Positions 16,792-25,540 of a stretch of DNA of 64,000 nt are shown piece by piece. The stretch covers positions 62,001 through 126,000 of the forward strand of contig DBYR01000042.1 of the NCBI GenBank assembly GCA_002310215.1, given 5' to 3'. Origin of the DNA: Bacteroidales bacterium UBA1181. GTDB taxonomy: Bacteria > Bacteroidota > Bacteroidia > Bacteroidales > Paludibacteraceae. The first letter of the stretch is position 1; each line of letters starts with the position of its first letter. The position numbers and the translations under genes are program-made. The notes under the pieces were generated by a model. That model did not search any database. It saw only the letters and a program-made list of their open reading frames with translations, and was not told the DNA's origin.

Positions 16792-16798
16792 AAAGGAG
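16792..16798 (+). promoter_or_regulatory. Shine-Dalgarno-like site before murF-alr
   Basis: AAAGGAG lies 7 bp before the ATG at 16806. Most genes in the window lack such a site, so it supports 16806 as the start and may raise translation. Confidence 0.45.
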
Positions 16799-16805
16799 AT
16801 TGTTT

Positions 16806-19271
16806 ATGTATAAGATTTCTGAAATTGCGGAGATGGTCGGCGGTCGCCTGGTGGGTGATCCTGACGTGTGTGTGCGCAGGCTGTTGATGGATAGTCGTCT
16901 GTTGTTCTTCCCTGAGGAGACGATGTTCGTGGCCATCAAGTCTGTCCGTGATGATGGTCACAATTATATCGAGGATTTGTATCACCGTAACGTGCGGTGC
17001 TTCATGGTATCGCAGGAGCTGCTGGATTTCAAACAATTCGCTGGGGCTTGCTTCGTCGTCGTGAAGGATACGGTCTCCGCTCTGCAACGTCTGACCGCCG
17101 CGCATAGGTCTCGCTTCAACGTCCCTGTGATCGGTATCACGGGCAGCAACGGAAAGACCATCGTGAAGGAGTGGTTATATCAGCTGCTCCATGAGGATTA
17201 CCGTATCACACGTTCCCCTCGTAGCTATAACTCGCAGATTGGTGTGCCTCTCTCGGTGTGGGAGATGGACGAGGAGACGCAATTGGGTATCTTCGAGGTG
17301 GGTATCTCCAAGGTGGGCGAGATGGAGAACCTTGCACCGATCGTGGCGCCTTCCATCGGTGTCTTCATCAACTTGGGTGAGGCGCACCAGCAGAACTTCT
17401 CTTCCTTGAAGCAGAAGTGCATCGAGAAGATGAAACTCTTCGTGGGTTGCGGCACCATCATTTATGGCAAAGATGATAAACTGGTCGATATATGTGCCCA
17501 ACAGATGCATCCTAACGCCCGGTTCATCACTTACGGCAGACAATCCGGAGCCTCTTTGCAGGTGCTGGACGAGGTGGTGAAGGGTAATGCCACGACCATC
17601 ACTTATCAGTACGAAAAGAAGCGTTACGAGGTGGTTGTTCCTTTTACCGATTATGCTTCCATCGATAATGCGTTGCATTGTGTCTGTGTGCTCTTCGCCA
17701 TGGGTCTTCCTGCGGATAAAATCAATAGCCGCATGGCCGATTTGGAGTCTGTGGCGATGCGCATGGAGGTGAAGGATGGTGAGAAGGATTGCCTTTTGAT
17801 CAACGATAGTTATAACTCTGATATCAATTCCTTGGGCATCGCCTTGGACTTCTTGTCTCAACAGGCAACGGCTAAGAAGATGCGCAAGACCCTGATCCTC
17901 TCCGATATCCTCCAGACGGGTAAGGAACCTGACGAACTCTATTGTGGCGTCGCCGAACTGGTGGAGGAGAAGGGCGTGGATCGATTCATCGGTATTGGTC
18001 ATGATATATCTGCGCACGAGAAGTGTTTCAACATCCCGGAGAAGTCTTTCTTCCCCGACACGGAGAGTTTCATGCATCATATCGATGCCTTCCCGTTCGA
18101 GAACGAGGCTATCCTCCTGAAGGGTTCCCGCAAGTTCCGTTTCGAGACCATCACGGATAAATTGGCTAAGGTGGTGCACGAGACGGTTCTGGAGGTGAAT
18201 CTGTCCGCTTTGGTGAATAACTTCAACTACTTCCGCTCTTTCCTGAAACCGGGCACGAAGATGATGAGCATGGTGAAGGCGAACGCTTACGGTAGCGGTG
18301 ACATCGAGGTGGCCCGCACCCTGCAGCAGAATGGTTGCGATTACTTGGCGGTGGCGGTGGCGGACGAGGGCGCCGTCCTGCGTAGCGAGGGAATCCATAT
18401 CCCTATCGTGGTGATGAACCCTGAACCGAATAGTTTCTACAAAATATTTGAATATAACCTTGAGCCTGAGGTTTATAGCTTTGCTCTCCTGAACCGTATG
18501 ATTTCGGAGGCAAGCAAGTTGGGCATTACGGATTATCCTATCCACCTGAAACTGGATACGGGTATGCATAGGCTTGGCTTCGAGAAGAAGGATTTGGATG
18601 AGCTGATCAATGTCCTGAAGTCTCAGAAGTGCGTGAAGCCTCGTTCGGTCTTCTCCCACTTGTTCGGCTCGGACGACGCTGCGTTTGATGATTACACGAA
18701 GAAGCAGATCGCGCTCTTCACGGAGATGAAGGATAAGATTTTCCAGGCGTTCCCTTATAAGATCATGGCGCATATATTGAACTCGGCGGGTATCGAGCGT
18801 TTCAGCGATTATCAGTTCGACATGGTGCGCTTGGGTATTGGACACTATGGCATGAGCGCTGTGGATTCGAACCGTCTGGAGGAGGTCTGCACGTTGAAGA
18901 CGAATATTCTCCAGATACGCAAGGTGCCTGCTGACGAGACGGTCGGCTATAGCCGCAAGGGCGTTCTGACGAGGGACTCCATCATCGGTGCGATTCCGAT
19001 CGGTTATGCGGATGGTTTCAACCGTAAGCTGGGTAACCGCAACGGTAAGGTCTTGGTCAATGGTTGTTTCGCACCGATTGTGGGCAATATCTGCATGGAT
19101 GTCTGTATGATTGATTTGACGGACGTCCCTAATGTGAAGGAGGGTGATTCTGTCATATTGTTTGGCAAGGGCCATCCGATCCAAGGCGTGGCGGATACGC
19201 TCGGCACTATCTCATACGAGGTCTTGGCGGGTATATCCAAGCGAGTGAAGAGGGTTTATTACCGCGAGTAG
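16806..19271 (+). CDS. murF-alr: MurF / alanine racemase fusion
   Basis: 821 residues made of two enzymes. Residues about 1-455 are MurF, which adds D-Ala-D-Ala to UDP-MurNAc-tripeptide: ATP loop GITGSNGKTIVKEW and the fold of Mur ligases. Residues about 462-821 are a pyridoxal-phosphate alanine racemase supplying D-alanine: PLP lysine K491 in SMVKANAYGSGD, the catalytic Tyr region VGYSRKGVL and the C-terminal PIGYADGF. The joined form is known in Bacteroidota and couples D-Ala production to its use. The start is the ATG at 16806; a TTG at 16800 is possible. Unusually for this phylum, AAAGGAG at 16792-16798 sits 7 bp upstream of the ATG. In MurF, the usual catalytic Lys/His region around NFSSLKQKCIEKMK is intact. 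Confidence 0.95.
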   Translation: MYKISEIAEMVGGRLVGDPDVCVRRLLMDSRLLFFPEETMFVAIKSVRDDGHNYIEDLYHRNVRCFMVSQELLDFKQFAGACFVVVKDTVSALQRLTAAHRSRFNVPVIGITGSNGKTIVKEWLYQLLHEDYRITRSPRSYNSQIGVPLSVWEMDEETQLGIFEVGISKVGEMENLAPIVAPSIGVFINLGEAHQQNFSSLKQKCIEKMKLFVGCGTIIYGKDDKLVDICAQQMHPNARFITYGRQSGASLQVLDEVVKGNATTITYQYEKKRYEVVVPFTDYASIDNALHCVCVLFAMGLPADKINSRMADLESVAMRMEVKDGEKDCLLINDSYNSDINSLGIALDFLSQQATAKKMRKTLILSDILQTGKEPDELYCGVAELVEEKGVDRFIGIGHDISAHEKCFNIPEKSFFPDTESFMHHIDAFPFENEAILLKGSRKFRFETITDKLAKVVHETVLEVNLSALVNNFNYFRSFLKPGTKMMSMVKANAYGSGDIEVARTLQQNGCDYLAVAVADEGAVLRSEGIHIPIVVMNPEPNSFYKIFEYNLEPEVYSFALLNRMISEASKLGITDYPIHLKLDTGMHRLGFEKKDLDELINVLKSQKCVKPRSVFSHLFGSDDAAFDDYTKKQIALFTEMKDKIFQAFPYKIMAHILNSAGIERFSDYQFDMVRLGIGHYGMSAVDSNRLEEVCTLKTNILQIRKVPADETVGYSRKGVLTRDSIIGAIPIGYADGFNRKLGNRNGKVLVNGCFAPIVGNICMDVCMIDLTDVPNVKEGDSVILFGKGHPIQGVADTLGTISYEVLAGISKRVKRVYYRE

Positions 19272-19298
19272 GATTTCTATACGTAATGATAATCCAAG

Positions 19299-19330
19299 GG
19301 CATGTCAGGGTTTCCTGGCGTGCCTTTTTT
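19299..19330 (+). terminator. Terminator of murF-alr
   Basis: An 11 bp stem, 19299-19309 with 19314-19324, loop GTTT, then TTTTTT that runs into the stop codon of the converging gene. Confidence 0.85.
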
Positions 19331-22300
19331 ATTCGTTTTTGGTATGTTCCTTGATGTATTGCGAAGGTTTTATGCCATACTTCTCGGCGAAGCAGTTGCT
19401 GAAATATTTAGGGTCGGAGAAGCCGACGTTGTAGGCGACGTCGGCGATGTTGTGCTTGCCGTTCGCTAATATGTCCGCTGCGTGTTGTAGTCTGACCGCC
19501 TTGATGTATTCGGAAGGCGAGCACCCCGTGATGGCCTTGAACTTCCTGAAGAGTTGTACGCGGCTCAGCGCGGTCTTCTCCGCGAGGAACTCCACGGTGA
19601 GGTTGCTGTCGGATATGTTGTCGCTGATCGTTTGGTTGATCTTGCGCAGGAAGATGTCGTCTTGGCTCTCAGGCATCTCAAGCTTTGGCATGTGGAGGAT
19701 GCTCTTCCTGAAGTGTTCCCTTTGCAACTCTTTGTTCCTGAGCAGGGTGGATACCTTCGCCTTGAGGATGCTCTCGTTGAATGGTTTGGTGATGTAATCG
19801 TCCGCACCGTAGTTGATACCGTCCAACTGATTGTCCACACCCGCCTCCGTCGTCAGCAGTATGATTGGGATGTGCTGCGTGAGCGGTTCGTTCTTCAGGT
19901 GGTGGCATAGGGTCTTGCCATCCATCTCAGGCATGACGATGTCCGAGATGATGATGTCTGGGATCTCTGCCGTGGCGATCTCAAGCGCACTCTTTCCGTT
20001 GCCTGCGCTCAGCATGTCATAAGTGTCTGAGAAAAGTTCGTTCAAGTAACTGCGTATCTCTTCGTTGTCGTCCACAATGAGCAGTTTGTATTGCTTCGTC
20101 GCGATGGAGGTCTCCTTGTCTGGCGTGATGGTCTCTTTCTCAATCACATCCTCTCCCTTGTCGTGTTGGAGAGATCCTTTCGGGAAGCGGATGGTGAAGG
20201 TGGTGCCTTCTCCTTTCTGGCTGGTGATGTTCCACTGACCGTTGTTCTTGAGGATGAATTCGTGGCAGATCATCAGACCCAACCCCGATCCTTTCTCGTT
20301 GTTCGTGCCGAAGGTGGAGTTGAGGTGGTTCTCTTGCAATAGCTTTCTGACCTGCTCCTCGTCCATGCCTATTCCGTTGTCTCGGATGGACCAATAGACC
20401 ATTTCTTCCTTCTCATAGATGTCTATGTTGATCTTTCCTCCTTGGTGGGTGAACTTGATCGCATTGCTCAGCAGGTTGCGGATGATGGAGGAGACCATTC
20501 GCTGGTCTATGTGTGCCGATGTGTTTGTTTTGTTTTGTATGGTCACTTCTATCTCCTTCTCTGACAGTAGGTTGTGTAGGAGTGTCACGCACTCCTTGGT
20601 GAGTGCGTCTAGGTAGTAGTCAGACGGAGAGAAGAGAATGGTGTTGTTTTGTATTCTTGCCCATTCCAGAAGGTTCTCCATCTGGTCTTGTAGGTTCTTG
20701 GCTGATTTGAAGGTCTGTTGCACTTTCTGCGCCTGCTCCTCTTCGTTGTACTGCCTGCTTGGATTTGTCAGGAGGGAAAGGTTCCCGACGATGGCTGTGA
20801 TAGGGTTGCGTAGGTCATGTGCGATGATGGACATGATGCGGTCCTTGAGGTTGAGCGTCTCGTCCAGTTGCTTGTTTTGTTGCTCGATCTTTTCGTTCTT
20901 GGTGCGCAGCTCTTCTGTGCGTTGGGTTACTATCCTCTCCAGCACCTCCTGCCTTTGCCGAAGCCTTTTCTCCCGTAGTTTCATGACTAGGTTGAAGAGT
21001 AGTAGGATGAAGAGTAGGGCGATGGTTCTGAACCACCATGTCTGCCACCAGGCTGGGGCGATGATGATGGTGAGCGGTTTGGATGTGGAGCAATGGTCTC
21101 CATTTTGTTCGCAAACCTTCACGGAGAAGGTGTATGTGCCGGCGTCGAAGTTGGTGAAGAAGGCGCGGCGTTCCTTCCCGACAAACATCCATTGGTCGTT
21201 GAGACCCTCCATGCGGTAGTAGTAGGTGAGGTTCTCCGCCTGTCCATAGTCTATGCCGAAATATTCTATGCCGAAGTGGTTCTGGTCGTAGCTCAAGCGT
21301 ATGGTGTCCGTGTAGCATAATGCTTTGCCCAATATGGACCCTTGTCCGTTCTCGATCTTTTCACCGTTGACGTAGAGGTCTTTTAAGTAAACGTCAGGCT
21401 TGTATTGTTCCTTTCCGGTGATCTCTTGCGGATTGAAGACGAAGAAACCGTTGTTGCTTCCGATATAGATTTCTCCGCTCTTCGCTTTGTGGATGGCTCC
21501 GGTGGCGAAGGAATAGCCGTCCAGGTCGCCGGACATGTCGAAGTACCTCACGATGTTCGAGTCGGGATTGAAGAGGATGACCTCGTTGGTGGCTGTGATC
21601 CATAGGTTGCCTTGGTTGTCCTCCGTGATGGCGTTCAAGGTCTTAGGCAAATGATACTCGTCGAATGGAGAGGTGAATGACTGTTTTCCCTCGTTGAATA
21701 TGTTCAGTCCGCCCGTCGTGGTGATGAGCCATATTCGTTCCTTGCTGTCGCAGAAGCACATCTTTGCTTCGTTTTGCGCCAATGTCTCCTTTTTGTCGTT
21801 TAGGGTGTATATGCGCCTCTCATCGTTCTGGTGGCATACGATGCCGTCGCTGGTGCATACCCATAATCTTCCCTTGCTGTCGCGCATGATGTAGTTGGCC
21901 CATTGCGGATTCTCTTCCGAGAAGAGGCTGGATTGGCTGTTCAGCTTGCTGGTAACTTTCCCCGTCACGTCGTTGATGAGGCAAATGCCGGCGCCATCGG
22001 TGGTGATCCATACGGAGTCGCCTTCGACTAAGATATGGTGTATGTTGTTGGTCGGTAGCGTGTTGTCGCCTTCACCTTTGGAGTAGGTCTTCCTCTGGTT
22101 CGTCTTGATGTTGTACTTGGTGACACCTATGTTGCTGTTTCCCCAGGTGGCGTACCAGAACTCGTCCTCTTTCCCCTGCTTCACGTCCAGGATGATGTTG
22201 CCGAAGTCCTTTATGCTCTTGAACGAGTTGGTGTTTCTCTCTTTGGTGTTTAACCCGCCACCATCTGTTCCGATCATGATTATTTCGTCACCTTCGCAGA

Positions 22301-23360
22301 AACTTGTCACTGCATTGTTGGATATGCTGTTTGGATCTTTTGTGCTGTGTTTGAAGTAGTTGAAACTGTTGGATGTGCTGCTTGAGAAGAAGAGCCAATA
22401 GTGGTGTGTGCCTATCCAGATGTTGTGTCGATTGTCTTCCGTGATGCTGTTGATGGTCAATCGGTCCACGGTTGACGGAAGGGTCACTTGGCTCTTCGTG
22501 AAGCATTCCGTCTGAGGGTCGTAGACGATCAGCTTGCCGTTTACGAAACCGATCCAAACCCTTTTTTGTGAGTCCTCGTATATCTTGGCGACAAAATTGC
22601 TTATGATATGGGTTGGGGTGTTCTCTCTGTTGTAGCTATGTTGTGTGTTTGTCCGTGGATTGTAGATGATCAATCCTTCGTTGCGTGTCCCTATGTACAG
22701 GTTGCCGTCTGAGGCAATCATCAGCGTGTGTATGCGAGGGTTGTGCGCTTGCACGTTAGGGTGGGGCAGCGTGATGCGTTTGATTTCCTTCGTTTTGAGA
22801 TGGAATGTGTAGAGCCCTTCGTGGTGTGATCCAATCCATAGCAAGTCTCCGTCCATGACGAGGCTGTTGAAGTTGTGAGGCAATTCATATCTCGCCAGGT
22901 ATTTTCCCTCCTGGTCCAGTTCCACAATGCCGTATTGGCTCAATACCCAAAGGTGTCCATCCTTGTCCTCTTCTATGCCGTTCACGTAGGTGTTGCATAC
23001 TTGCAGGTCTATGTGGATGTATTTTTTTACCTTTCTGTCGTAGATGGCCAACCCTTTGTCCGTGCAGACCCACAGCCTTTGACGTGAGTCTTCGTATATC
23101 TTTCTGAAATCGTTGTAGTGCACCTGGGCCGATGTGTCCTGCTCGCATTTGGTGTATTCGTATCCGTTGTATTGGAGCAGACCGTTTTCAGTAGCCAACC
23201 AAATGATTCCGTAACTATCCGAATATAAGTCGTTTATATTGCTATAGGGGGTATTCGACTGAGTCTTCAGAGCTGAAAAACGCATCGTCTCTCCTTGAAC
23301 GTTAAAGGGGAGAATTAGACATAGGCATATGATTATTTGTATAGATAAGCGTCTTAGCAT
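19329..23360 (-). CDS. Hybrid two-component system protein (HTCS)
   Basis: 1343 residues combining sensor, kinase and DNA-binding regulator in one inner-membrane chain. After a signal peptide the periplasmic part holds about 13-14 propeller repeats (SYGIIWLATENGLLQYNG, SRQRLWVCTDKGLAIYD and so on), then a Y_Y_Y domain (NFDAGTYTFSVKV), a membrane helix near WWFRTIALLFILLLFNLVM, a histidine kinase with H848 in IIAHDLRNP and ATPase motif GSGLGLMICHEF, a receiver domain with D1140 in IIISDIVMPEMDG, and a C-terminal AraC-type HTH (LSRVQLFRKFKAITGCSPSEYI). HTCS proteins usually sense glycans and control the adjacent polysaccharide locus, but no SusC/SusD or glycoside hydrolase gene lies beside it. 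The ATG at 23360 is chosen over a TTG at 23396 because a -7 box overlaps the latter. Confidence 0.96.
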   Translation of the reverse strand: MLRRLSIQIIICLCLILPFNVQGETMRFSALKTQSNTPYSNINDLYSDSYGIIWLATENGLLQYNGYEYTKCEQDTSAQVHYNDFRKIYEDSRQRLWVCTDKGLAIYDRKVKKYIHIDLQVCNTYVNGIEEDKDGHLWVLSQYGIVELDQEGKYLARYELPHNFNSLVMDGDLLWIGSHHEGLYTFHLKTKEIKRITLPHPNVQAHNPRIHTLMIASDGNLYIGTRNEGLIIYNPRTNTQHSYNRENTPTHIISNFVAKIYEDSQKRVWIGFVNGKLIVYDPQTECFTKSQVTLPSTVDRLTINSITEDNRHNIWIGTHHYWLFFSSSTSNSFNYFKHSTKDPNSISNNAVTSFCEGDEIIMIGTDGGGLNTKERNTNSFKSIKDFGNIILDVKQGKEDEFWYATWGNSNIGVTKYNIKTNQRKTYSKGEGDNTLPTNNIHHILVEGDSVWITTDGAGICLINDVTGKVTSKLNSQSSLFSEENPQWANYIMRDSKGRLWVCTSDGIVCHQNDERRIYTLNDKKETLAQNEAKMCFCDSKERIWLITTTGGLNIFNEGKQSFTSPFDEYHLPKTLNAITEDNQGNLWITATNEVILFNPDSNIVRYFDMSGDLDGYSFATGAIHKAKSGEIYIGSNNGFFVFNPQEITGKEQYKPDVYLKDLYVNGEKIENGQGSILGKALCYTDTIRLSYDQNHFGIEYFGIDYGQAENLTYYYRMEGLNDQWMFVGKERRAFFTNFDAGTYTFSVKVCEQNGDHCSTSKPLTIIIAPAWWQTWWFRTIALLFILLLFNLVMKLREKRLRQRQEVLERIVTQRTEELRTKNEKIEQQNKQLDETLNLKDRIMSIIAHDLRNPITAIVGNLSLLTNPSRQYNEEEQAQKVQQTFKSAKNLQDQMENLLEWARIQNNTILFSPSDYYLDALTKECVTLLHNLLSEKEIEVTIQNKTNTSAHIDQRMVSSIIRNLLSNAIKFTHQGGKINIDIYEKEEMVYWSIRDNGIGMDEEQVRKLLQENHLNSTFGTNNEKGSGLGLMICHEFILKNNGQWNITSQKGEGTTFTIRFPKGSLQHDKGEDVIEKETITPDKETSIATKQYKLLIVDDNEEIRSYLNELFSDTYDMLSAGNGKSALEIATAEIPDIIISDIVMPEMDGKTLCHHLKNEPLTQHIPIILLTTEAGVDNQLDGINYGADDYITKPFNESILKAKVSTLLRNKELQREHFRKSILHMPKLEMPESQDDIFLRKINQTISDNISDSNLTVEFLAEKTALSRVQLFRKFKAITGCSPSEYIKAVRLQHAADILANGKHNIADVAYNVGFSDPKYFSNCFAEKYGIKPSQYIKEHTKNE

Positions 23361-23393
23361 CGTTCTGTTTGTTTTATACCTCAGGAAACGTCG

Positions 23394-23425
23394 CAAAGAT
23401 ACGAATTGTATGCGTATTTTACAAG
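23394..23425 (-). promoter_or_regulatory. Promoter of the HTCS gene
   Basis: Minus-strand TATCTTTG at 23394-23401 with CTTG (one base off TTTG) 20 bp upstream at 23422-23425. It places the RNA start downstream of the TTG at 23396. Confidence 0.6.
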
Positions 23426-23502
23426 GGGAATTTTTACGAGGTGGTAAATGGTTATATGGTTACGTCTAATGGTGGTGGGCTGTAGAAGAGTAGGCAAATG
23501 GT

Positions 23503-23536
23503 AAAAAAAGAGAGGCTCATGTGTGGCCTCTCTTTT
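23503..23536 (-). terminator. Terminator of the unknown secreted protein gene
   Basis: An 11 bp stem, 23506-23516 with 23526-23536, contains GAGAGGC/GCCTCTC and is followed on the minus strand by a run of T. It separates this gene from the HTCS gene. Confidence 0.8.
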
Positions 23537-23557
23537 GCGCTTGTGTCATGTGTGATT

Positions 23558-24649
23558 TTAGTTCCCTTTCATCATTGTTTCGTAGTTTTCCTTCGCTTGT
23601 ACCCACGTTTGAGCCAGCTTGGACATCCGTAAAGCGTCGCCAAAGTCAACTAATGTTTTGTCTGACAGCTTGAAGTAGTCCACTGATGCGGTGAAATCCT
23701 TGCAGAGTGCGGAGTATACCGCCATGTTGTAATACATTGCGGCGCATAATTCAGTGCTGATCCTGCTGTTAGGCGTTTTGGACTCTTCGATGGCTTTCTG
23801 CCATACCGCCACGGAGGAGGCCGCCTTCTCTTTGAAATCGTCTATCTCCCACTGCCGTTTTTTTAGGTAATCGAATGCTTTTTCGAAGTTGTCGTAAGCC
23901 GCATTGATGTCCGAATAGTCCACCGTGCATTTCTTTCTCACCTTCACACCATAGACTTTGAAGTTTAATGACGTCAGCGCTGTTGCTCCTACCACCTTGG
24001 ACAAGAATGGCTCGTAGGCTTTCATCTGCCCCGACAAATTGAATCCTTTCAACATCTCCACCAATTGGTCCTCGGCCATTTTTTTGTTGGGATAGGCGTT
24101 GGACTCAAACTCTTGCATGGAGTAGATGGTGTCTGTAAAGACCAACTGGTTTTTGAATTTGACCTCTATGGTGAACCCTACCTCTTTTGTGGCTCGTGCA
24201 ACGTATTGGTGCTCTGCCGGCGGAGGTGTAGGCTTAGGGGCGGAGGAACCTGTCGAGAGCGTGAAACTGCCGATTTTGATCGTCGTTGATTGCCTGGATT
24301 CATTTCGAGGCGCAGGTCTCTTTTCCTTCGCGTCGTAGTACGTGATTTTTCCTTGGTTCTCGAAGAAATCGTTTACCGCCACGACAATGTCTGCTCCATC
24401 GGGGCTATATACGTCCGTTATATAGCTACATGCGATGTTTAACGCGTTTTTGATGTAACTCGTCGAACTGCCATATTGTATCGGAACGATATGGTCCGTG
24501 ACGATGCAGGAGGTCTGTGAATTACATTCCATCTGACAATATGGATATCCTGCGATGGTGAAAAATCCTAATGAGTTCCTGTCCGCAGACTGTGAAAAAC
24601 CAAGTGCCGGCAGTGATAGGAAACCGAGAATTAATGGTATTTTCTTCAT
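23558..24649 (-). CDS. Unknown secreted protein with helical C-terminal repeat-like part
   Basis: 363 residues; family not recognised. The ATG at 24649 starts a clean signal peptide, MKKIPLILGFLSLPALGFS; an in-frame ATG at 24664 would add five residues. The first part has four Cys in two CxxxC-like groups (YCQMECNSQTSC). The middle has a Pro-rich link (PKPTPPPAEHQ) and a strand-rich stretch (EVGFTIEVKFKNQLVFTDTI). From about residue 245 the protein is helical, with paired helices (YDNFEKAFDYLKKRQWEID, ELCAAMYYNMAVYSALCKDF) that look like two or three TPR-type repeats. This suggests a periplasmic or surface scaffold. It is upstream of the HTCS gene but separated by a terminator and promoter. 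Confidence 0.7.
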   Translation of the reverse strand: MKKIPLILGFLSLPALGFSQSADRNSLGFFTIAGYPYCQMECNSQTSCIVTDHIVPIQYGSSTSYIKNALNIACSYITDVYSPDGADIVVAVNDFFENQGKITYYDAKEKRPAPRNESRQSTTIKIGSFTLSTGSSAPKPTPPPAEHQYVARATKEVGFTIEVKFKNQLVFTDTIYSMQEFESNAYPNKKMAEDQLVEMLKGFNLSGQMKAYEPFLSKVVGATALTSLNFKVYGVKVRKKCTVDYSDINAAYDNFEKAFDYLKKRQWEIDDFKEKAASSVAVWQKAIEESKTPNSRISTELCAAMYYNMAVYSALCKDFTASVDYFKLSDKTLVDFGDALRMSKLAQTWVQAKENYETMMKGN

Positions 24650-24670
24650 TCGATAATAATTCATTTAGAT

Positions 24671-24930
24671 TTATACTTTGTTTTATTGTATTGATTAATC
24701 TAAGTTATCGATTCTTTGCTAATATGAGCGAATTCGCCTGCTTAATTTTGCGCCCTTCTTCTATTTCTTGACTAATATGGATAGCTTTGTGTGTTTCTCT
24801 ACGCAAATCACTTTCCCCGCAATGCGTTCGACAACAATCGTCCTGTCAAAGAGTTACGTTTCCATGTTGGGAGACATGTCGCCTCCTCTCAAAAAAAAGT
24901 TTATTCCATGGATATTTTCTTCCCAAATCC
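24671..24930. other. Intergenic region before the tRNA
   Basis: About 260 bp without a credible gene. It contains an isolated -7-like TAATTTTG at 24743-24750 with TTTG 24 bp upstream, but no open frame or hairpin follows. I see nothing else that can be named. Confidence 0.4.
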
Positions 24931-24962
24931 TTTGGAGTCTAAGGAAAAATAGCGTACCTTTG
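24931..24962 (+). promoter_or_regulatory. Promoter of tRNA-Met
   Basis: TTTG at 24931-24934, exactly 20 bp, then TACCTTTG at 24955-24962. Transcription should begin about 10 bp before the tRNA 5' end. Confidence 0.8.
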
Positions 24963-24978
24963 CACCGCATTTGAGAAT

Positions 24979-25052
24979 GGCGGGGTAGCTCAGTTGGTTA
25001 GAGCGTCGGATTCATAACCCGGAGGTCACGAGTTCAATTCTCGTCCCCGCTA
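24979..25052 (+). tRNA. tRNA-Met (anticodon CAT)
   Basis: A 74-nt cloverleaf without encoded CCA. Acceptor GGCGGGG pairs with CCCCGCT (first pair G-U), D stem GCTC/GAGC, anticodon loop TTCATAA, T arm ACGAG-TTCAATT-CTCGT. The C1-A72 mismatch of initiator tRNA is absent, so it is elongator Met or an Ile tRNA whose CAT is lysidine-modified; the sequence reads more like elongator Met. The anticodon stem has an A-C mismatch next to the loop. Own promoter and terminator. Confidence 0.93.
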
Positions 25053-25056
25053 CAGA

Positions 25057-25087
25057 ATGGGAGACTGGTTTCAGCCTCCCATTTTTG
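25057..25087 (+). terminator. Terminator of tRNA-Met
   Basis: ATGGGAG-A-CTG (25057-25067) pairs with CAG-C-CTCCCAT (25072-25082), loop about 4 nt, followed by T5G. Confidence 0.8.
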
Positions 25088-25139
25088 TTTCATTCCTTTC
25101 CCTCCTGATACTTTTTGCTGAGGTTAATGATGATAAACC

Positions 25140-25232
25140 AATATGCATAAATATATTAATGCACAGAAATCTCTTTTAGACAAGACAGAAGATTTCGGAC
25201 TTTCTGTGTCTATGAAATAGTAAATCGTAAAT
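25140..25232. repeat. Non-coding repeat element, copy 1
   Basis: Starts AATATGCATAAA, has GACAAGACAGAAGAT at 25179-25193 and ends AAATAGTAAATCGTAAAT (25215-25232). A second, diverged copy of the same order lies at 25291-25380. No protein is plausible here. Confidence 0.6.
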
Positions 25233-25290
25233 GGTCAAATCATAAAGATCCATCATTTCTTCCCTTCAAACTTTTTTCGTGGTTAAAGTC

Positions 25291-25380
25291 AATACGCATA
25301 AAGCCCCCTTCTTGCCTCTTAATTCTCTTTCTGACAAGGCGGAAGATAAATAGTAAATCGTAAATAGTAAATCGTAAATA
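25291..25380. repeat. Non-coding repeat element, copy 2
   Basis: Starts AATACGCATAAA, has GACAAGGCGGAAGAT at 25333-25347 and ends in a tandem array. The order of blocks and their spacing match copy 1 with small length changes. The 63-residue frame on the minus strand across it is a product of the repeat. Confidence 0.6.
25347..25380. repeat. Tandem 14-bp repeat
   Basis: Unit TAAATAGTAAATCG occurs about 2.4 times without a gap. The same core occurs once at 25215-25232. Confidence 0.8.
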
Positions 25381-25436
25381 TCCGATGTGCTCAATGAAAC
25401 TGCCGTATCATCTCGGGACATTTTATGGTGCTGTTC

Positions 25437-25467
25437 ATTGGCGAATCGATAAAACATGTTATTTTTG
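25437..25467 (+). promoter_or_regulatory. Promoter of the unknown lipoprotein gene
   Basis: ATTG (one base off TTTG) at 25437-25440, 19 bp, then TATTTTTG at 25460-25467, 73 bp before the ATG. Confidence 0.5.
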
Positions 25468-25540
25468 TGGAAAACTCGGGGATGGCTGCGGAATGCGCTT
25501 TTGTTGATTATGTGTTCTGCTCCCTTTAAATTGTTTTGCC

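Noticed and set aside
17175..19184. 669-codon open frame on the minus strand
   Set aside because: It lies wholly antisense to murF-alr, whose motifs are unambiguous; the translation has no domain pattern and is rich in His, Arg and Leu as expected of a shadow frame.
25347..25380. Possible CRISPR-like repeat
   Set aside because: Units are 14 bp and contiguous, with no spacers and no cas genes.
25266..25457. 63-codon minus-strand frame
   Set aside because: Crosses the duplicated repeat element and its tandem array; the sequence (DLLFTIYYLS) is a direct product of the repeat.
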